From NCBI RefSeq assembly GCF_002911015.1, contig NZ_KZ626845.1:62001-126000 (forward strand): DNA of 64,000 bases. Direction: 5' to 3'. The notes under the pieces are model-generated. The model saw only the letters and a list, made by a program, of their open reading frames with translations, did not search any database and had not been told where the DNA came from. How positions within the stretch are numbered: position 1 is the first letter of the stretch; each line of letters opens with the position of its first letter. Position numbers and translations under genes: made by a program. This DNA comes from Streptomyces populi (GTDB lineage: Bacteria > Actinomycetota > Actinomycetes > Streptomycetales > Streptomycetaceae). This document shows positions 17,589 to 25,651 of the stretch, in pieces.

Positions 17589-20239
17589 GCACAGTGGTCG
17601 ATGAGCGTCTACGGCGATTGAGGAGTGAACTCGACGATCACACGCGGATCGCCGACCGATTAGGGCTCGATCTGGAACGGCCGCTGCGATCCCTCAACGA
17701 CGGTTACCCCGAGAACGCGGTCGCCCTGGTGGGAAAGCTGACCGAGAAGCTTCTCAAAGAGTTGTGGCGTCACCATGGCGTCGAGGGTGACCCTTCGACG
17801 AAGGCTCTGAACGATCTCGTCAAACGCTGCCGTCCGCACATCCGCAGCAGCACCGTCGTGGACGCGCTCGAGGACATCCGGCGGCTTCGCAACCGATCCA
17901 CGCACGACGGATACGACATCAGTGACGAGGACGGACTGCTGGCGGTCCGCAGGCTCGTCGACGTGCTGGTGTGGTTCACCGACACAGGAAGCGCGGCACT
18001 GCTCGGCGGTGAGCCGGACATGGCACCCGAGGTGGCACGCAGGTGCGAGTTCCTGGCCGGACTGTACGTCACCCTGGGCTACCGTCAAGCCAAACGGTTC
18101 GTCCTCAGTCCCGACACGGTGTATCAGCTGTTCTGCCGTGAGTCGGGGATGCGCCTGGAGTACGTGGAGCTGATGCTCTCCAAGAAGGCCGACGACCTGA
18201 ATACCGTACTCGCCTCCAGCGGGGGCCAGTTGCTGCACACCCGACTGCCCAAGCTCACCCGGTTCGTCATCCTGGACGACGTGGGGGACGACGCGACGAC
18301 CGGGCCGCTCCACCAGATGCTGGGCATGGATTTCCGGATCGTGCGCTATGAAGGCTTCGTCGACACCATCGTCAACCTTGAAACGCATCTCGCAGATCTA
18401 CTCTCCCCTGAACAGGCCGAACCACGCACAGCGGTGGCCGCGGCAGTCATGTCCACCGACTCACACACCGGCGAAGCGCGGGTGGAGCAGTCCGAGGACG
18501 CGGCCGGGCTGTTGGCCCGTCTGGTGCAGGACAGTGCGAACGTCCTGGTAACGGGCCGTCCGGGGAGCGGCAAGAGCACCCTCCTGCGTTCACTCGCCGT
18601 GAGTCCGGATATCCGCCGCTTCCGCTTCTACTTCGACCTCGGCCTCAAACCGAAGGATGAACCGTTCTCCGAATACGCGGCCCGTCTGCTGGCGCCGGCC
18701 ATGGCATCGGACCGCTCACGCGCGTACGACCTTTTCCTGTATCTGATCCGTTCCGGGTCCGCGCTGTGCGTGCTCGACGCAGTCGACGAAGGCGTTGAGG
18801 AACCCAGCCCAGCAGGTTTCCTTCGGCTCTTCACCGATCTTGCTGCCGTCCTGTCCGCCGAGTCGGCGGTGGTCATGAGTTCACGTGTGTCTTTCCTCGC
18901 CGACTCGCCCCAGGTACGTCAACTGCTCGACAGCGGCGCCGGTCGCTCCGAGCAACTGGTCGAGCAGATGTACGCGAACGGCGTCGAGCCGTCACGCGTT
19001 CCGCACTTCCATGTCGTACGCCTGGCTGAGCCAGGAACCACCCCTTTGGAGAGGCGGCTGAGCAACGCTCTGGCACTTCCGCCGAAACAACCACTCGCGG
19101 ACATCCTCGGTGCCCACATCACCCGGACCCTGGCCGAACAGGGCCGACCCGATCTGGAGGGGCGGCTGGCGGCCACGTTCGGACACGCATTTCTCACGGA
19201 CCGGACGGTCTTCTCCTACCTCGACTTGCACCGTCTGCTCGGCGCCGACGCCTTCACCACCGGGGACCTCAGCCTCGCTGCGTGCGTTCTCGCGCCGCTG
19301 CTGCGACCAGTAGGTCCGGATCACGTCGCATTCGCGCACACGGCGTACCAGGAACTGCTGGCCGCCCGGTATCTCGCTGAGTCGGGCCGTGACACGGCGC
19401 TGGACGTTGCCGACGGAGCCTTCCTCACCGAGCAGGTGCGTGCCTTCCTCGCTGCCATGCCCACCGTCCCCGAGACGAACGACTGTGTGCTGCCCGCCGG
19501 TAGGTACTTGGTCGGTCCGGCCGAACGGCTACTGCTCCGCAGCATTGCACACCCCGTCCTTTTCGACCGGCATGCCGTGACCGTCGCACGCTACCGTCGC
19601 TTTCTGGAAGCCCTCGACCCGGACGGCACCTCTCAGTGGGACCACCCTGACCAGCCGGCCCACGTCACTCACCGCCCATGGACCGACCGGTTGCGGTGGC
19701 CCGATTACTACACCGACCCTCGCTACGACGCCCACCCTGCGATCTGCGTCAATTGGTGGAGCGCGTACGCCTTCTCCGCGTTCGACGGCAAGCGTCTGCC
19801 GACCTCCCTCGAATGGGAGGCCGCTGCACGTGGAACGGACGGTCGGCTGTTTCCCTGGGGAGACAATCCCGACGATCAAGCCGTCAACTGCGCCGACTCC
19901 TGGGTCGGCCGGCCTGTCGTGACGTACCAGGCGTGGTACCACGATTTCGCGGGCGACGCCCTACGTCGAGCCGGGGTGACGCCAGACGGTGAACGCGTCA
20001 ACAACCGTTCGCCTTTCGGTGTGCGGGACATGGTCGGCAACTGCTGGGAATGGACCTCAACCAGCCTCGACGATCCCGGTGAGGCCGTCATCTGCGGTGG
20101 CAGCTACGACAATCCGCTGCGAGCTGTGCAGACCAGCTCCAAAGGCATCTACCGAAAGCGCGGCGGAAGCAACGCCGTCGGTTTCCGGTGCGTGCAGGAC
20201 ATCACCGACAGCCTTGAAGCAGAGGAGACGACAGCATGA
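17585..20239 (+). CDS. HEPN-like / NACHT STAND NTPase / FGE-sulfatase-fold fusion protein
   Basis: This 884-residue multidomain protein has, by eye, an N-terminal helical domain (about 1-135) ending in R102-N-R-S-T-H107. That is an R-x4-H motif as in HEPN ribonucleases and DUF4145/Swt1-type HEPN domains. A linker domain of unknown type follows (about 140-290). The NACHT-type NTPase shows Walker A GRPGSGKST (K330) and Walker B LDAVDEG (D398, D401, E402). From about residue 630 the protein resembles formylglycine-generating enzyme: AICVNWWSAYAFSAFDGKRL, PTSLEWEAAARG, FPWGDN, MVGNCWEWTS, CGGSYDNPL and GFRCV. The two catalytic Cys of true FGEs are not found at the expected place, so this is more likely a ligand-sensing fold. 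It is coupled by 4-nt overlaps to both neighbours. A STAND-type sensor with RNase output is inferred. Confidence 0.85.
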   Translation: MSTVVDERLRRLRSELDDHTRIADRLGLDLERPLRSLNDGYPENAVALVGKLTEKLLKELWRHHGVEGDPSTKALNDLVKRCRPHIRSSTVVDALEDIRRLRNRSTHDGYDISDEDGLLAVRRLVDVLVWFTDTGSAALLGGEPDMAPEVARRCEFLAGLYVTLGYRQAKRFVLSPDTVYQLFCRESGMRLEYVELMLSKKADDLNTVLASSGGQLLHTRLPKLTRFVILDDVGDDATTGPLHQMLGMDFRIVRYEGFVDTIVNLETHLADLLSPEQAEPRTAVAAAVMSTDSHTGEARVEQSEDAAGLLARLVQDSANVLVTGRPGSGKSTLLRSLAVSPDIRRFRFYFDLGLKPKDEPFSEYAARLLAPAMASDRSRAYDLFLYLIRSGSALCVLDAVDEGVEEPSPAGFLRLFTDLAAVLSAESAVVMSSRVSFLADSPQVRQLLDSGAGRSEQLVEQMYANGVEPSRVPHFHVVRLAEPGTTPLERRLSNALALPPKQPLADILGAHITRTLAEQGRPDLEGRLAATFGHAFLTDRTVFSYLDLHRLLGADAFTTGDLSLAACVLAPLLRPVGPDHVAFAHTAYQELLAARYLAESGRDTALDVADGAFLTEQVRAFLAAMPTVPETNDCVLPAGRYLVGPAERLLLRSIAHPVLFDRHAVTVARYRRFLEALDPDGTSQWDHPDQPAHVTHRPWTDRLRWPDYYTDPRYDAHPAICVNWWSAYAFSAFDGKRLPTSLEWEAAARGTDGRLFPWGDNPDDQAVNCADSWVGRPVVTYQAWYHDFAGDALRRAGVTPDGERVNNRSPFGVRDMVGNCWEWTSTSLDDPGEAVICGGSYDNPLRAVQTSSKGIYRKRGGSNAVGFRCVQDITDSLEAEETTA

Positions 20240-20502
20240 CCGGCGGCGGACCGCACCACGGAACCATCGTCGACAGGCGCCCCAACGGTGGCGGACTCAG
20301 CGGTGCGTCCGGCCTGTACATCGTGCGGGACGACGAGGACGAGCGGTACTACACCTTCGACTACCGCCAGATCGTGACGGAGGGGTTCCGGACCGTCCGC
20401 ACCGGTGAACGCGTCCGCTTCCACATCCGTGCCGACAGTCCCGACCGGGCGGAGTTCGTCATCCGACTCGACCAGCCCGAACCGGCGGAGTACTACCGGT
20501 GA
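20236..20502 (+). CDS. Small cold-shock-domain-like (OB-fold) protein
   Basis: This 88-residue protein has no annotated family that I recognise with certainty. Its layout parallels cold-shock proteins: GTIVDRRPNGGG near the N-terminus (compare GTVKWFN), then RYYTFDYRQIVTEGFRTVRT, then GERVRFHI (compare VFVHYSAI-GFRSL and GQVVxFDV). The aromatic RNP1/RNP2 nucleic-acid-binding residues are only partly kept, so RNA binding is uncertain. The start ATG overlaps the NACHT gene stop (ATGA), and its stop overlaps the next GTG (GTGA). It may be an adaptor or RNA-binding component of the same system. Confidence 0.65.
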   Translation: MTGGGPHHGTIVDRRPNGGGLSGASGLYIVRDDEDERYYTFDYRQIVTEGFRTVRTGERVRFHIRADSPDRAEFVIRLDQPEPAEYYR

Positions 20503-21779
20503 CCAACAGCACTCCGCCACTTGACGACATCACTGGGGCACGGCAAGAACTGACAGTCGTCCTGCCGGTACGGCTGCTTCGCGCTCCCGGCTGGAACGAA
20601 GGCCCCTTCCCGTTCGAGTTGGGCAGCCGACGCACCGACGCCGAAACCCGATCGACCTATTTCGCCCCCGCCTCCGCGCGGGCCCTCTACGGGACCCCCG
20701 GACGCCCCCGCCGCTGGTACCTTCCGTTGGACGTCAAGCAGGACGGGCTGCACCTGCTCGGCATGGAGATCCTGCACGCCGCAACCGCCCGCAAGCCCGA
20801 ACACGCCCTCGCGGTAATGCACTTCAGGGTGGAACGACCTTTGCTACCTGTCCTGCGGGCGTTGGCAGGACGGCGGCAGACTTCCACCGAAGATCCGCTG
20901 ACCGGGGCATTCGACCCGGCCGGGCTGCTCGCCGGCATAGCCGACGCGCGCGACACCGACGGGCCTTTCGGCATCGCCCGGCCCTATTCCATCGCTTTCA
21001 TGACGCCGACCGCACGACACGCTCCTACGCTTCGCCACGGCACGGAGGGAGAACTTCCCCCGACTGCCGACCGGTGGCTGTGGAAGCTCGCGTCGCGCTC
21101 GACGTCGGCCGACTTCCCGCTCCCGCCGGAGACCGCGCGTGATCAGCTCAAAGACGTCCTACGGATCTCAGCGGACTGGAGCGCCCTGGTGTTGCGACAG
21201 GGAGCTGCCTTCCTCGGTCATCGGCCTGACAGCGGCGCGGGCGACTTCTACGAGTTCGGTGCGCTGCACTCCCGTACCGTCTATCTCGACGCCCTGCTCC
21301 TCGGTGCCCTTCAGCGTGATCACATCGACGAGCTCACCGACGAGCTCTCCGAGGTGTTCGCCTCCTCACGGCTGGCCCGCCGCGTTGCCGTGCTGGAACA
21401 GAACATCGCTGTCTTCCGCAGCACCTACTGGCGGCAGCACCTGACCGCACACGGCGCCGCGAACGACCTGCTGCTCGCGTTCCAGAACCAGTACCGGCTG
21501 CCCGCGCGCTTCCAGGAGATTCTCGCCGAGGCCGCCGACTACAGCAGACTTGTTCAAACCCAAGAGAGCCAGCAGATCAGCGGTGCTCTCGGCGTCCTCA
21601 CGATCCTCGGCCTGCCACTCGGCACTGCCCTCGGCGTTCTTCAGGTCCTCGACGACCACTCCGTGCCTCATCTGCTCCTCGCCGTCGGCCTGTCCGTCGT
21701 CGCAACGGCAGCAGTCCTCACCACCCGGTACGGACGACTTGTGGTGTCATCACTGCGGAGCGCGGCCAAACAGGGATAG
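20499..21779 (+). CDS. Two-TM membrane protein with CorA-like C-terminal layout
   Basis: The 426-residue protein has a large soluble N-terminal part (about 1-330) of unknown fold. A long amphipathic helix region follows (VAVLEQNIAVFRSTYWRQHL, then QYRLPARFQEILAEAADYSR). Two C-terminal hydrophobic segments come next (ALGVLTILGLPLGTALGVLQ and LLLAVGLSVVATAAVLTT), separated by a short loop. A stalk helix followed by two closely spaced TMs recalls CorA-type channels, but no GMN motif is seen. The GTG start overlaps the previous stop (GTGA). As the last gene of the HEPN-NACHT-FGE operon it is a candidate membrane effector or anchor. No homologue with known function is recognised. Confidence 0.75.
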   Translation: MTNSTPPLDDITGARQELTVVLPVRLLRAPGWNEGPFPFELGSRRTDAETRSTYFAPASARALYGTPGRPRRWYLPLDVKQDGLHLLGMEILHAATARKPEHALAVMHFRVERPLLPVLRALAGRRQTSTEDPLTGAFDPAGLLAGIADARDTDGPFGIARPYSIAFMTPTARHAPTLRHGTEGELPPTADRWLWKLASRSTSADFPLPPETARDQLKDVLRISADWSALVLRQGAAFLGHRPDSGAGDFYEFGALHSRTVYLDALLLGALQRDHIDELTDELSEVFASSRLARRVAVLEQNIAVFRSTYWRQHLTAHGAANDLLLAFQNQYRLPARFQEILAEAADYSRLVQTQESQQISGALGVLTILGLPLGTALGVLQVLDDHSVPHLLLAVGLSVVATAAVLTTRYGRLVVSSLRSAAKQG

Positions 21780-21851
21780 CGCGGCCCGTCTCGGGCCACG
21801 AGGTAACCAAGCCCTGAGTCAACGCCATTCAGTTGCCGAAACAGCAACGGC

Positions 21852-22904
21852 TCAGGCGGCCGGGTGGGCTGCCGCCGCCCGGGCATCTCGGCACTCTCGG
21901 CACAGTGCGTTCGGATCGTGCGTGCGGAAGGCGCGTTCGCAGCCGTCGCAGGTGGCCAGCGGCAGCGGTCGCGGCGAAGTCGGCACACTCACCGCAGGTG
22001 GGAGCGCTGCCGGCAACGGCGGCGGGAGGAAGGTCGTCAGGCGGTATTCGACGAAGCGCGCCGGGTGGCGGACGGGGTCGGCTTCGGGCGGAAGGCCCGC
22101 GGTGAGTGTGCGGGTGACCTGGTCCGGCGTCGCGGCGCGGGCGAGCCAGGCCTCGACGGCGGGCGCGAGTCGCCGGACGTCCCGTTCGGACAGCAGCAGT
22201 CGGGGGTCCGCGATACGCAGGCGTGCGAGCAGGTCGGCCGCCGGTCCGGTGGGCGTCGGGACGGGGTCGGGGGTGACGCGCCTCGTACGTACGGGAGCCG
22301 CCGGCGAGTCGGGACGTGAGCCCTCAGTCGGCTTTGGAGCAGCCAACGGCCTTGGTGCGGAACGAGGTTCGGGATCGACTTCGGCGACGGGCGGAACAGG
22401 ACCGGCCATCTCCGCATCACCGCCACCACCACCGCCATCACCACTGCCACCGCTGCCACCACTGCCACCGGCGCTGCCCTTGCCTCGCGCAGCGGACCGT
22501 ACAGCCGTGACCGGACAGTCGAGGAAGAACGTACGCGTGGCGATACGGCCGCCTCCCAGCGGCACCCGGCAGCGGACGAGGTACCCGGCGGCCTCCAGTT
22601 CGCGCAACGCCCTGCCCATCGTCACCTCGCCCTCCGGGAAGCGCAGGGTGAGTGCCTTGACGGTGACCGAGGCACCGTCCGGGAGGGACTGGATGTGGAC
22701 GCCGACGCCGATCGCCACGGCGGAGAGGCGGGGGTGCTGGGCGAGGTGGTTGCCGACGACGGTGTACCGCTCGGCGTGGCGGTGCCGTACGTGGAGGACT
22801 CCGGCTCGGGGTGCGTCCGGCGGGAGTTCTGGAGGCGCGGGCTGCGAGTGCAACTCGGGCAACGGGTACGCGGGCAGGGCCGCGTTAGACTGCGGATCAG
22901 CCAT
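21852..22904 (-). CDS. Winged-helix and zinc-ribbon protein of unknown role
   Basis: The 350-residue protein is of a kind common in Streptomyces. Residues about 40-125 look like a winged helix (LSAVAIGVGVHIQSLPDGAS, then FPEGEVTMGRALRELEAAGYL), resembling replication-initiator or MarR-like wHTH. A Gly/Ser-rich linker (about 140-165) follows, then a Pro-rich segment, a small helical domain, and a C-terminal CxxC...CxxC zinc-ribbon candidate (CDGCERAF and CREC). The ATG at 22904 is chosen; a purine-rich AGGAAGAG lies 12 nt upstream, which is rather far. The function is not known. It is divergent from the ATPase gene at 23333. Confidence 0.7.
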   Translation of the reverse strand: MADPQSNAALPAYPLPELHSQPAPPELPPDAPRAGVLHVRHRHAERYTVVGNHLAQHPRLSAVAIGVGVHIQSLPDGASVTVKALTLRFPEGEVTMGRALRELEAAGYLVRCRVPLGGGRIATRTFFLDCPVTAVRSAARGKGSAGGSGGSGGSGDGGGGGGDAEMAGPVPPVAEVDPEPRSAPRPLAAPKPTEGSRPDSPAAPVRTRRVTPDPVPTPTGPAADLLARLRIADPRLLLSERDVRRLAPAVEAWLARAATPDQVTRTLTAGLPPEADPVRHPARFVEYRLTTFLPPPLPAALPPAVSVPTSPRPLPLATCDGCERAFRTHDPNALCRECRDARAAAAHPAA

Positions 22905-23332
22905 TGGGAAGGTATCTCTTCCTGAGTGGTCAGGCCCTCGTCGGGATTGCCGTCCTGCCGGGGGCCGTTCTCTGTTTGTGGTCGTGTGCCGCGACCGTAC
23001 CCCACCAAACCGGCCGATCGAGGCTCCCATCACCCGAACGAGTGGCACCCCAACTCGCGGGCGAGCAGGTCGGGTTTGGTGGGTCGGTATTTCCCCAAAG
23101 GCTTTGAAAGGCATCGCGCGCCACCAGGACGCGGGACTCCGCGTCCCGGTGGGGACGTGCGCGCGACCATGCAGGGAGAGCGGAGAGAAGAGCAGGGGAG
23201 GGAAGGGTTCACAACGCTCCGCCTGTCACCGTATGTACACCGCGTACAGGCGACACGGCTCCGCCCACACACCATCGCTGTACGCGCGTCGGACCTGTGC
23301 GCCGGCACTGCGATCACGCCAGCGTGGAGGGC
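22905..23332. other. 428-bp divergent intergenic region with strong inverted repeats
   Basis: No gene is supported here. A stem with 14-bp arms lies at 23121-23134 and 23139-23152 (13 of 14 pairs, 4-nt loop). A second symmetric element is CGCCTGT (23221-23227) with ACAGGCG (23247-23253), enclosing TGTAC (23235-23239) and GTACA (23245-23249). The first could be an RNA hairpin in the leader of the downstream gene, the second a protein-binding site. An AGCGTGGAGG ribosome site precedes the ATPase ATG. Confidence 0.5.
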
Positions 23333-23803
23333 ATGAACAGCAAACTCCCGCCGCCCGAGACGACACCCCCGGCCCCGGGCCTCCCGGAGATTCTCTTCGG
23401 CTCACGTGAGTTCGTGATGCGCTTCAGCTCCACACCGCGCGGGGCACGTCTCGCCCGACGCCTGGTGTCGCACCGGCTCGACGCCTGGGGGCACGCCTAC
23501 GACTCCCCCGCCAACGAGGCCCTGACCCTCATCACGGCCGAACTCGCCACCAACGCGGTGCGCCATGGACGCGTACCGGGCCGTGACTTCGAGGTGCGGC
23601 TCGTCGCCACGGCTGAACTGGTGCGCCTGGAGGTCTCCGACGCGCGAGCGGAGCGAGTGCCCCTGCCGTCCCTGAGTGAGCCTCCCGGCGACGCCGAGTC
23701 CGGCCGCGGGCTGATGATCGTGGCCGTGGTGGCCGACCGGTGGGGCTCCGTGCCACGTTCGAAGGGGCCCGGGAAAACGGTGTGGGCGGAGTGTGTCCTG
23801 TGA
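23333..23803 (+). CDS. HATPase_c anti-sigma-factor-like ATP-binding protein
   Basis: The 156-residue protein belongs to the RsbW/SpoIIAB-like HATPase_c group, which is greatly expanded in Streptomyces. These proteins bind or phosphorylate STAS proteins or sigma factors. The N-box is visible as LITAELATNAVRHGRV, the G1 box as LEVSDARAERVP, and the G2 region as SGRGLMIVAVVADRWG, with a late GKTVWAE. The start ATG 23333 has GGAGG directly upstream. No sigma or STAS gene is adjacent, so the partner is unknown. Confidence 0.9.
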   Translation: MNSKLPPPETTPPAPGLPEILFGSREFVMRFSSTPRGARLARRLVSHRLDAWGHAYDSPANEALTLITAELATNAVRHGRVPGRDFEVRLVATAELVRLEVSDARAERVPLPSLSEPPGDAESGRGLMIVAVVADRWGSVPRSKGPGKTVWAECVL

Positions 23804-24008
23804 GTCCGGGTGCGAGACTGGTGGGCTCGCGTGTTGAGGTGTCGCGTATTCCTCGTTGAAGTCGGTTCTGGTGTCATCGTGTGCGGTCGCCGGGGCGTAT
23901 CGGCGGCGGTGACGCGCAGGGTGCGGCCCTGGCCGCGCCGTACGGTCACCCCCTGGCCGAGCGCGGCCCGCTCGGTGGGCTCCGGTTTCGAGGCCGGCCA
24001 CTACCGCA

Positions 24009-24380
24009 CTATCCCGGGCTGTGCGGCGACAGCCGCCGTGTGATCCGGTCGAACAAGTCCGTCAGCGGCTCGCTGACGTCCTGGCCGAACTCGGACAGTC
24101 TGTAGGTGACCTGGGGCGGCGTCGTCGGCTCCACCTCCCGCCAGATCAGGCCGTCCTGGACCAGCGCACGCAGGGTCTGAGCGAGCATCTTCTCGCTGAT
24201 GCCCTGGATGCTGTTGCGCAGCTCGTAGAACCGAAGGTCGTTGCTCCGCAAGGAGATCAGCACCCAGATACCCCATCTGCTGGTCACGTGGTCGACCATG
24301 TCACGCGCGGGACAGTCGGTGTGAAACACCTCATACCGATCGCCCACCTCGGCCTGCCTGAGCTGCGCGCCTTCTCCCAT
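24009..24380 (-). CDS. HxlR-family transcriptional regulator
   Basis: The 123-residue HxlR/MarR-like winged-helix regulator has the family core SRWGIWVLISLRSNDLRFYE, ELRNSIQGISEKMLAQTLRALVQDGLI and TYRLSEFGQDV. The conserved N-terminal Cys of redox- or electrophile-sensing members is present (HTDCPARD), so thiol-based sensing is plausible. It is divergent from the NmrA-like SDR gene 92 bp away, and a symmetric operator lies between them. In Streptomyces this divergent pair usually means the regulator controls the oxidoreductase. Confidence 0.92.
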   Translation of the reverse strand: MGEGAQLRQAEVGDRYEVFHTDCPARDMVDHVTSRWGIWVLISLRSNDLRFYELRNSIQGISEKMLAQTLRALVQDGLIWREVEPTTPPQVTYRLSEFGQDVSEPLTDLFDRITRRLSPHSPG

Positions 24381-24387
24381 GCCTGGA

Positions 24388-24422
24388 GCTTACCTTTGGG
24401 TATGTTCTTACGAAAAGTAAGC
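24388..24422. promoter_or_regulatory. Inverted-repeat operator between hxlR-type and SDR genes
   Basis: The arms GCTTACCTTT (24388-24397) and AAAAGTAAGC (24413-24422) pair at 9 of 10 positions across a 15-nt spacer. A GTA-N6-TAC element lies inside (24400-24411). GTA/TAC symmetry is characteristic of HxlR-family sites. The element lies 8 nt upstream of the regulator start and about 50 nt upstream of the SDR start, where binding could repress both promoters. Confidence 0.6.
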
Positions 24423-24472
24423 CTGACTCCTAGCGTCGATCGCCGTAGTACACGACCGAACAGGAGCTGAAC

Positions 24473-25312
24473 ATGATCGTGGTGACCGGGGCTACCGGGA
24501 ATGTGGGCCGACCTTTGACGCAAGCCTTGGCCGAGGCGGGCGAGCAGGTGACGGCGGTGTCGCGGCACGCGGTGGCGATGCCGGACGGAGTCCGGCACGT
24601 GGCGGCCGACCTGGCCGAACCGACAAGCCTCACACCCGTGCTGGACGGGGCGAAGGCGCTGTTCCTCCTGCTGTCCGGCGACCTGCACGCCCCCGAAGCC
24701 AGGCCGGCCGACATCATCGGCCTGGCCGCGGCCAGTGGGGTCCGCCGAGTCGTCCTGCTGTCCTCGCAGGGCGTGGCGACCAGGCCGCTCGGCCCGTCGC
24801 GGGTCGCGATGCGCGCGGTGGAGGACGCGTTGCGGGAGTCCGGCCTGGCCTGGGCCGTCCTGCGCCCGGGCGGCTTCGCCTCCAACGCCCTGGCCTGGGC
24901 GGAGTCCGTCCGCACGCAAGGGACGGTCGCCGCGCCCTTCGGCGACGTAGGGGTGCCGGTCATCGACCCGGCGGACATCGCCGAGGTCGCGGCGGCCTGC
25001 CTGCTGGACGACCGGCACACCGGCGGGGTGTACGAGCTGACCGGGCCAGAGGTGATCACGCCGCGTCAGCAGGCGGAGGCGATCGCCGCCGCGCTCGGCT
25101 CGCCCGTACGGTTCCACGAACTCGCCCGCGACGAGGCCAAGGCCATGATGACCCGGTTCGTGCCGGTGGAACTCGCCGACGACACCCTCGACATCATCTC
25201 CGCCCCGAACCCGGCGGAACTGCGGATCAGTCCGGACGTGGAACGAGTCCTCGGCCGCGCCCCGAGCCCCTTCGGCGGCTGGGTCGCCCGCAACATCGCC
25301 GTCTTCCGTTGA
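24473..25312 (+). CDS. NmrA/QorB-like NAD(P)-binding SDR oxidoreductase
   Basis: The 279-residue atypical short-chain dehydrogenase has an N-terminal dinucleotide motif IVVTGATGNVGRPLTQAL. It also shows VVLLSSQGVATR, where the classical active-site Tyr-x3-Lys is not evident, as in NmrA/QorB-type sensors or quinone reductases. A C-terminal variable domain ends WVARNIAVFR. The role is probably quinone reduction or redox sensing. It is expressed divergently from the HxlR regulator and is probably its target. The ATG has a GGAGCTG ribosome site. Confidence 0.88.
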   Translation: MIVVTGATGNVGRPLTQALAEAGEQVTAVSRHAVAMPDGVRHVAADLAEPTSLTPVLDGAKALFLLLSGDLHAPEARPADIIGLAAASGVRRVVLLSSQGVATRPLGPSRVAMRAVEDALRESGLAWAVLRPGGFASNALAWAESVRTQGTVAAPFGDVGVPVIDPADIAEVAAACLLDDRHTGGVYELTGPEVITPRQQAEAIAAALGSPVRFHELARDEAKAMMTRFVPVELADDTLDIISAPNPAELRISPDVERVLGRAPSPFGGWVARNIAVFR

Positions 25313-25651
25313 GGCACAGCCCAACTGAAGAACACCTGGCAGCCTCGTGTGGCCGTGGCCGCACGAGGCGCCCACCTCCGTAGTCGGCCTTGGCAGTGGT
25401 CGAGGTACGGAAAGCGACGGGCTGGATGCCGTCCAGCGAGCCGGGACTTGGCGCTGGAACTCACGACCGAGCGGGAAGTCAACATCCGTCACGGGCCTTT
25501 GCAATATGATCCAAAGCCCTTGTCTCGCGGCCGGATTCGTGACACCTTGCCGCTCGGCCGAGCAGGCCGACCCGGCCGAGCACGGCCGGGAGCAGGCACC
25601 GATCTCCCTGCATGACGTGTAAGGGGGTCCTTCGTTCCACAGGAGGCCCTT
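25313..25651. other. 339-bp spacer without a recognised gene
   Basis: No frame shows a known family or convincing composition. The 3' end contains the AGGAGG ribosome site (about 25640) of the next gene. An AT-richer patch near 25500 (GCAATATGATCC) may contain its promoter, but no -35/-10 pair can be assigned confidently. Confidence 0.4.

Noticed and set aside
22400..22510. CRISPR-like short repeats (CCACCxxCCAC)
   Set aside because: They are GGT/GGC codon repeats encoding the Gly/Ser linker of the HTH protein; there are no spacers and no cas genes.
25313..25651. Small + strand genes at 25347-25622
   Set aside because: Two overlapping frames of similar length, no ribosome site and no recognisable family.
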